Assembly: GCF_003721225.1 (NCBI RefSeq)
Contig: NZ_RIZI01000180.1
Location: forward strand, 1-38,208
DNA: 38,208 nt
Reading direction: 5' to 3'
DNA from: Acidithiobacillus sulfuriphilus
GTDB taxonomy: Bacteria; Pseudomonadota; Gammaproteobacteria; Acidithiobacillales; Acidithiobacillaceae
Position numbers and translations under genes: made by a program. How positions within the stretch are numbered: the first letter of the stretch is position 1; each line of letters starts with the position of its first letter. The notes under the pieces are model-generated. The model ran no database searches and was not told where the DNA came from. It worked only from the letters and a program-made list of their open reading frames with translations. Positions 33,331 to 38,208 of the stretch are shown piece after piece.

Positions 33331-33359
33331 TTGACATTTGATGGCCGTTGAGTTGTGAT
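33331..33359 (+). promoter_or_regulatory. Candidate sigma-70 promoter of the efflux operon
   Basis: A consensus TTGACA (33331-33336), a 17-base spacer and TGTGAT (33354-33359, four of six to TATAAT) lie 32 bases before the GTG start at 33391. It is the best promoter in front of the exported protein and cus-like genes. No operator is identifiable. Confidence 0.5.
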
Positions 33360-33390
33360 AGCCGGACTAACGTCTTGAGATTGGGGTACT

Positions 33391-33780
33391 GTGCGCGTTT
33401 TTCGCCCGTTCGTTCGCCGGATAGCCTTTATGGCCCTGCTTCTACTGTTGCCTTGGATGGTGACACCCGTAGACGCTGCCCCGGCGCTGTGCGCCCTGTC
33501 GATGACAGGGGTAGCCGCACACGGCACACAAATGCCGCGTTGCGAACAGGCCCTTGGTGCTCCGGCCCAGCAAGGCACCTGCCTGACTGCTTGCTGCCAC
33601 CACGATATGATGACGCCGGTAGCGGAGAGTGCCCACAACATCACCCCCGCCATGTCGGCCTTCGCCGTTTCCGTCGCACCCTTGATCACCCTCCCTTCTT
33701 CTAAGCCCGTTCCCCATTTTCTCCACGTTGCGGCCCACACTGGTCTTCCCCCACTCTCCGCAGTTCGTTTTCTCATTTAG
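33391..33780 (+). CDS. Cys/His-rich exported protein (copper-associated, unknown)
   Basis: A 129-residue protein from GTG 33391, MRVFRPFVRRIAFMALLLLL then PWMVTPVDAAP, a signal peptide cut near DAAPA. The mature part has several Cys (for example ALCALSM, PRCEQAL, GTCLTACCHHDMM) and Met/His near them, a pattern of periplasmic copper binding. Family not firmly identified; small DUF2946-type proteins occupy similar positions in copper loci. An alternative start at ATG 33430 would shorten the signal peptide. It probably heads the operon with the three efflux genes 94 bases downstream. Confidence 0.65.
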   Translation: MRVFRPFVRRIAFMALLLLLPWMVTPVDAAPALCALSMTGVAAHGTQMPRCEQALGAPAQQGTCLTACCHHDMMTPVAESAHNITPAMSAFAVSVAPLITLPSSKPVPHFLHVAAHTGLPPLSAVRFLI

Positions 33781-33873
33781 CCTCCCGCCTGAATCCGCAG
33801 TCCCGCGCACATAGTCGCGCCGGACAGGAAATTCGCGTCTTCGGCCCTAACTCGGGCCGTATGTGGAGGCTAT

Positions 33874-35190
33874 ATGAGCGATGTGCAAAGAAGTTCTGGA
33901 AATAAATATTTTCTAACGTGGGTTGCGGCTATTCGCAGGGGCGCGGGGCCACTCTCCCTTCCCGTCATGCTGATGATGGTGTTCAGCCCTTATGCCAGTG
34001 CCAGTGCCGCCCCATTGAGCCTGCAGAACGCGGAAGCAATTGCCCTGCGGCAAAATCCCGGGCTCGGCGCCCTGACCCAAAAGATTGCGGAATTACGGCA
34101 CAAAGCCGTGGCCGTTGCCCAGTTGCCCGATCCGCATCTTGATCTCGGTGCCCTGAACCTGCCCCTCAACAGCTTCTCCATGAACCAGCAGCAGATGAGC
34201 ATGCTGAGCGTGGGCCTGAGTCAGACTTTCCCCTCTTTTGGCAAACTGGGGCTGGAAGGACAGCAGGCGGGAGAGGAGGCCCAGGCGACCGTCGATACCC
34301 TGCGCGGCCAGTCCGCCGAGCTGGTGTTGTTGCTGCGCCGTGCCTGGCTGCAAGCCCTTTATACCGAAAATGCCATGGCCACGGTCCGGCATCAGGAACA
34401 GTTGGAGGCTGAAAGTGTGCAAGCGGCACTGGCGCTCTACCGGTCCGCTCAAGGGTCACAGGCCGAGGTACTCCGTGCCCAACTGGCGCGCGACAGTTTG
34501 GCCAATGACATCACCAGATTGCAGGCAGAGCAGGCAAGCGATCTGGCGCAAATCGCCCAGATTCTGAACCTGCCGGAACCGCCGTCCATAGAAAAGCAAT
34601 GGCCGAATCTGCCGCCAGCACCCACTCTTGCCGAAATGGAAGCCCGACTTTCCGGTCAGCCCCTCCTGCGCGCCGCCCAGGCGCAAACCCGTGCCGCGCA
34701 AATGGGCGTGCAGGTAGCCAAAACCGGCTATTGGCCGGACGTCACGGTCAGCGTCGGTTATGGCCAGGATTTCTACCCCGGCAGCCCCAACTGGCTGTCA
34801 GCGGGGGTTAACCTGAGCCTGCCGATATTCCCGGGGGATCGCCAGGACCAGGACGTTGCCGTCGCCCAGGCCAGGGCCCAGCAGGCGCAATATCGCTACG
34901 ACGATCAACACCTGGCCCTGACCCAGCAGGCGCGCGCCGCCTTTGCCCGCTATGAATCCTACAAAATCCAGTTGCAGCGCATGGATCGACAACTGCTGCC
35001 CACCGCACGGAATACCTTTTCCGCAACGCTCGCCGCCTACTCGGCGGGGCGCGCCGGACTGAACGCGGTGTTGCGCACCCAGAAGGAAATGCTGGACTAC
35101 GCCCTGACCCGCCTGCAATACCGCCGCGATCTGGCCATCAGCGCCGCAGAACTGGATTTCCTCACCACCCAAGGAGAGATGCAACCATGA
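33874..35190 (+). CDS. TolC-family outer-membrane efflux protein (CusC/CzcC-like)
   Basis: The outer-membrane channel of a tripartite metal efflux system. The 438-residue protein has a signal peptide (about 25-45, ending ASASAAP), then two tandem OEP repeats of about 190 residues each: AEAIALRQNPGLGALTQKIA and QPLLRAAQAQTRAAQMGVQV mark their start, with long helices rich in Gln and Ala. Length and internal repeat are normal for the family. Its TGA overlaps the ATG of the adaptor gene (35187), so expression is coupled. Placing it in the heavy-metal branch rests on the partner genes. Confidence 0.9.
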   Translation: MSDVQRSSGNKYFLTWVAAIRRGAGPLSLPVMLMMVFSPYASASAAPLSLQNAEAIALRQNPGLGALTQKIAELRHKAVAVAQLPDPHLDLGALNLPLNSFSMNQQQMSMLSVGLSQTFPSFGKLGLEGQQAGEEAQATVDTLRGQSAELVLLLRRAWLQALYTENAMATVRHQEQLEAESVQAALALYRSAQGSQAEVLRAQLARDSLANDITRLQAEQASDLAQIAQILNLPEPPSIEKQWPNLPPAPTLAEMEARLSGQPLLRAAQAQTRAAQMGVQVAKTGYWPDVTVSVGYGQDFYPGSPNWLSAGVNLSLPIFPGDRQDQDVAVAQARAQQAQYRYDDQHLALTQQARAAFARYESYKIQLQRMDRQLLPTARNTFSATLAAYSAGRAGLNAVLRTQKEMLDYALTRLQYRRDLAISAAELDFLTTQGEMQP

Positions 35191-36620
35191 AGTCACGCAA
35201 CTGGATCATCGGCATGGGTCTGCTCGTTCTTGGCGTAGCCCTCGGGGCTGGGGTGGTGTGGTGGCTGCGGGCCGCCCCTGACGCGGCACCGAGCGCCAAC
35301 GTCGCCGCAACCCATCCTCAGGAAAGCACACCCAAGGGACGGCACATCCTCTACTGGGCCGCCCCCATGGATCCCAAAATCCATTCGGATCACCCGATGA
35401 AGGACAGCATGGGGATGGCATATATCCCGGTCTATGCCTCCAGTCCGAGCGCACAAAAGGCATCCGGCCTCAGCATCGATCCGCGCCTGGCGCAAAACCT
35501 GGGGGTGCGCCTTGTGGCGGTGCAGCGCCGTCAGATGGGGCATGCCATCCATACCGTGGGCACCGTGGCAGTGGACGAGAACCGGGTCTATTCCGCCACG
35601 CCGCGTTTCTCCGGCTGGGTGACACGCTTGCACGTCCGCGCCGTAGGTGACCCCGTGCAGCGCGGCCAGGTGCTCGCCGAGATATATTCTCCCGAGCTGT
35701 ATAGTGCCCAGCAGGAATATCTCATTGCCCGCCGCCAGGGTGGGACGGCGGAAGACCCGGCACTGCTGGCGGCCGCCAAGGCGAGACTGCGACTGCTGGG
35801 CATGCCGGGAAAGCAGATCGCGGCGCTCGCCCGGCACGGCACGGCGGAGCGGGACGTGCCGCTCATGGCGCCCGCTTCCGGGGTGGTCGAGACCCTCAAT
35901 GTGCGCCAGGGTGGTTATGTCTCGCCGCAGACGAATCTCTATGAAATTGCCAACCTCGACCGGATATGGGTCAATGTGGCGCTCTATTCCTACCAGTTAC
36001 CGTGGGTACATATCGGCGATGCCGTGCGCTTGCATCTGCCCGCCTATCCCGGCAAATCCTGGGAGGGACGCCTGAACTTTCTCTACCCGACACTGGACCC
36101 CAAAAACCGGACGGTGACGGCCCGGCTGAGTTTTCCCAATCCCGGCGGGACGCTGCGCCCCGGCACCTATGCCGACGCCACGGTTCTGGCCAGCCCCGAG
36201 GAGACTCTGGCGGTACCCAGTAGCGCCGTACTACGTACCACTCAGGGGGATTATGTCATGCTGGGTGAAGGCCAAGGGCACTTTCTGCCGGTACAGGTCG
36301 CCCTGGGGCCGGAGGCCGACGGCTGGGTAGCCATCGACAAGGGACTCAAGGTGGGCGACCGGGTGGTGGAGAGCGCCCAGTTCCTGCTCTATTCCGAATC
36401 CCAGTTCCAGTCCGTCAAGGCCCGCATGCTGGGGGGCACCACGAGTGCCGCGCCGGGCACCGGGATTTCCCAGCCGCAGAACATGACTCAGGGCCGGAAG
36501 CCCCCTGCGTCCGCCGCTCCCGCCGGGAATGCTGGTGCCCCGCCAACGCCACCGGCCTCATCCGGTCCGGGCGTCATGGTCGGGATGAACAGGGGTCAAG
36601 GAGGCAAATCTCATGATTAG
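35187..36620 (+). CDS. RND efflux periplasmic adaptor (CusB/CzcB-like)
   Basis: A 477-residue membrane-fusion protein joining pump and channel. One N-terminal membrane anchor (IIGMGLLVLGVALGAGVVWW) is followed by a heavy-metal-binding domain YWAAPMDPKIHSDHPMKDSM GMAYIPVY-type (about 58-85, the YxCPMHP-like site with Met/His in place of Cys). Then come the barrel-sandwich (VYSATPRFSGWVTRLHVRAV, APASGVVETLNVRQGGYVSP) and beta-barrel domains (ALGPEADGWVAIDKGLKVGD, RVVESAQFLL). The C-terminal tail from about 420 is low-complexity (Pro, Ala, Gly). It overlaps both neighbours by four and eight bases, giving a tight operon. The Cus-like metal domain favours copper or silver. Confidence 0.92.
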   Translation: MKSRNWIIGMGLLVLGVALGAGVVWWLRAAPDAAPSANVAATHPQESTPKGRHILYWAAPMDPKIHSDHPMKDSMGMAYIPVYASSPSAQKASGLSIDPRLAQNLGVRLVAVQRRQMGHAIHTVGTVAVDENRVYSATPRFSGWVTRLHVRAVGDPVQRGQVLAEIYSPELYSAQQEYLIARRQGGTAEDPALLAAAKARLRLLGMPGKQIAALARHGTAERDVPLMAPASGVVETLNVRQGGYVSPQTNLYEIANLDRIWVNVALYSYQLPWVHIGDAVRLHLPAYPGKSWEGRLNFLYPTLDPKNRTVTARLSFPNPGGTLRPGTYADATVLASPEETLAVPSSAVLRTTQGDYVMLGEGQGHFLPVQVALGPEADGWVAIDKGLKVGDRVVESAQFLLYSESQFQSVKARMLGGTTSAAPGTGISQPQNMTQGRKPPASAAPAGNAGAPPTPPASSGPGVMVGMNRGQGGKSHD

Positions 36621-38208
36621 AGCGATCATGCGTTGGTGTATGGAAAACCGTTTGCTGGTCGTGATCGCCGTCCTGGTATTGATCGTCGGCGGTACGCTGG
36701 CGGTGATCAACATCCCCCTGGAAGCACTCCCCGACATTTCGCCCACCCAGGTCATCGTTAAGACCTCCTACCCTGGCCAGGCGCCGCAAATCATTCAGGA
36801 CCAGGTCACCTATCCTCTGGAAACCACCCTGCAGGAGGTACCCGGTGCCCAAGCCGTGCGCGGCTACTCCATGTTCGGGGACTCCTATGTCTACGTCCTC
36901 TTCAAAGGGGGCACCAGCATCTATCAGGCCCGCAATCTGGTACTCCAATACCTGAGCCAGGTGCAGTCCAAGCTGCCGCCGGGGATCACCCCGGCCCTGG
37001 GGCCGAACAGTTCGGGGGTGGACTGGATCTTCGAGTATGCCCTCACCGATCCCGGCGGGACCTTGAATCTCGCCCAGCTCACCACCCTGCAGAACTGGTT
37101 TCTCAAGTACGAACTGCAGGCCATCTCCGGCGTCGCGGAGGTGGCCACGGTGGGGGGCATGGTGCAGGAGTACCAGGTGGTGGTGGATCCCCAGAAGCTC
37201 CTCGCCTATAACCTGACTCTGCCGGAAGTGGAGGCCGCTATTCGGGCTGCCAATGGGGAGACCAGCGGCTCGGTGGTGGACATGGGAGGAGCGAGTTATA
37301 TCGTCCGCACCTCGGGCTATATCCATTCCCTGAAAGACCTGCAAGATGCGTCGCTGGCCGTACGCAACGATGTGCCCATTACGCTGCGGGAGGTGGCCCG
37401 GGTGCAGTTGGGTCCACAATTGCCCAACGGCGTCGCCGATCTCAATGGCCAGGGCCAGGTGGTGGGCGGTATCGTGATGATGAACCAGGGTGGCAACGCC
37501 TATGCCCTCATCCACCAGATCCAGCGCAAGCTGAAGGACATCCAGCCCTCCCTGCCCAAGGGCGTGCAGGTTGTCACGACTTATAGCCAGGCCCCGCTCA
37601 TCCAGCGCAGCATTCATACCCTGACCGGCAAGTTGCTGGAAGAATCCCTGGCGGTGGCGCTCATCTCCCTGCTCTTTCTGCTGCGCGCGCGTTCGGCGCT
37701 GGTGGCCCTCGTCGCCCTGCCGCTGGGAATACTGGCCGCCATCCTCATCATGTGGGCCATGGGTGTCCCCGCCAACATCATGTCCCTGGGCGGCATCGCC
37801 ATTGCCATCGGCGTGATGATGGATGCCCCCGTGGTCATGATCGAAAACATGCACAAGCATTTGGAACACAACCCCGGTGGCGACCCCTGGGCGGCGGCGA
37901 TGGCGGCGGCGGAGGAGGTCGGTCCGGCACTGTTTTTCTCGCTGATTATCATCGCTGTTTCCTTCCTGCCGGTCTTCGCCTTGGGTGGCGAGGAGGGCAA
38001 GCTCTTTGCGCCCCTCGCCTTTACCAAGACGTTTTCCGTGGCAGCCGCCGCCATCCTTTCCATAACCGTGGTGCCCATTCTCATGGCATGGTTCATCCGC
38101 GGCCGCATCCGCCCTGAAAACAAAAACCCCCTGAATCGGGCCTTGGCTTTCCTCTACCGGCCGGTGATCCACGGTGCCCTGCGCGCCCCCTGGATGATGC
38201 TGGTCATC
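36613..38208 (+). CDS. Heavy-metal RND efflux pump (CusA/CzcA-like), 3' end outside window
   Basis: The inner-membrane proton-driven pump of the system, 532 residues here and usually about 1040. ATG 36613 lies in the adaptor's 3' end. MIRAIMRWCMENRLLVVIAV opens helix 1; the periplasmic porter part has PLEALPDISPTQVIVKTSYP, DQVTYPLETTLQEVPG and SGVDWIFEYALTD; helix 4 has the HME-type motif GGIAIAIGVMMDAPVVMIEN followed by MHKHLE. MDAP stands where most Cus/Czc pumps have VDAA or VDGS, and the Asp needed for proton passage is present. The frame is open to the window end. Substrate (Cu/Ag or Zn/Cd) cannot be settled from this half alone; the adaptor's metal domain favours Cu/Ag. Confidence 0.94.
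   Translation, partial: MIRAIMRWCMENRLLVVIAVLVLIVGGTLAVINIPLEALPDISPTQVIVKTSYPGQAPQIIQDQVTYPLETTLQEVPGAQAVRGYSMFGDSYVYVLFKGGTSIYQARNLVLQYLSQVQSKLPPGITPALGPNSSGVDWIFEYALTDPGGTLNLAQLTTLQNWFLKYELQAISGVAEVATVGGMVQEYQVVVDPQKLLAYNLTLPEVEAAIRAANGETSGSVVDMGGASYIVRTSGYIHSLKDLQDASLAVRNDVPITLREVARVQLGPQLPNGVADLNGQGQVVGGIVMMNQGGNAYALIHQIQRKLKDIQPSLPKGVQVVTTYSQAPLIQRSIHTLTGKLLEESLAVALISLLFLLRARSALVALVALPLGILAAILIMWAMGVPANIMSLGGIAIAIGVMMDAPVVMIENMHKHLEHNPGGDPWAAAMAAAEEVGPALFFSLIIIAVSFLPVFALGGEEGKLFAPLAFTKTFSVAAAAILSITVVPILMAWFIRGRIRPENKNPLNRALAFLYRPVIHGALRAPWMMLVI

Noticed and set aside
36574..38172. A 532-codon open frame antisense to the efflux pump gene
   Set aside because: A shadow of the GC-rich pump gene; the + strand frame encodes a clear RND protein throughout.
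1..38208. CRISPR array
   Set aside because: No regularly spaced direct repeats of 23-40 bases were seen; the repeats present are gene-end duplications or inverted repeats.

Overview
The window looks like an accessory region of an acidophilic, metal-tolerant gammaproteobacterium-like chemolithotroph. Acidithiobacillus is my best guess, from the mix of copper and cadmium/zinc efflux, a sulfide:quinone-type flavoprotein and many tyrosine integrases. The genus is inference; no rRNA or housekeeping gene is present to prove it. GC-rich genes are repeatedly interrupted by clearly AT-rich ones, which points to several rounds of transfer.

Region 1 (about 1-12012) is a type I restriction-modification locus: hsdM (116-1693), hsdS (6091-7428) and hsdR (8944-12012), all on the + strand and spread apart by inserted cassettes. 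Between hsdM and hsdS lies a dense toxin-antitoxin block: brnT/brnA, a MazE-tail protein, a DUF4258/YgiT-zinc-finger pair, a truncated ORF6N gene, an internally deleted higB with intact higA, and mazEF plus a DUF4926 protein. An AT-rich exported protein follows. Between hsdS and hsdR sit an AT-rich protein with a HEPN-like R-x4-H motif (start overlaps the hsdS stop) and an AT-rich membrane-anchored protein. The 3' end of hsdM and the 5' end of hsdR each occur twice, flanking inserted genes, so cargo appears to enter at gene ends with a restoring duplication.

Region 2 (12040-17200) is on the - strand: a Sel1/TPR-type protein split by a homopolymer frameshift, an ihfA remnant, a 3' integrase remnant, an unknown gene, a MazEF pair and a complete tyrosine integrase. 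It ends at a 47-bp 3' half of tRNA-Ile(CAU), an attachment-site scar.

Region 3 (17201-22131), on the + strand, starts with a second, P4-type integrase, followed by a HigBA-type toxin-antitoxin pair, an HTH protein, a Lon-like AAA+ ATPase, a large hairpin and a 27-residue membrane peptide with a strong ribosome-binding site.

Region 4 (22132-30400) is a patchwork of remnants (IS5-type transposase, acyl carrier protein, group II intron reverse transcriptase, TPR protein) and a 175-bp inverted-repeat element. Between these lie working-looking genes: a DUF2784 membrane protein, a CadR-type MerR regulator divergent from a CzcD/ZitB-type transporter, a short second CDF protein, a cysteine desulfurase and an SQR-like flavoprotein.

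Region 5 (30400-38208) is a copper/heavy-metal efflux locus: a CPH-type P-type ATPase (CopB) on the - strand, a cfa pseudogene, then on the + strand a Cys-rich exported protein and a CusCBA/CzcCBA-type tripartite system whose pump gene runs off the window. Together regions 4 and 5 would export Cu, Cd, Zn or Pb; regions 1-3 are defence and stability cargo of one or more integrative elements.
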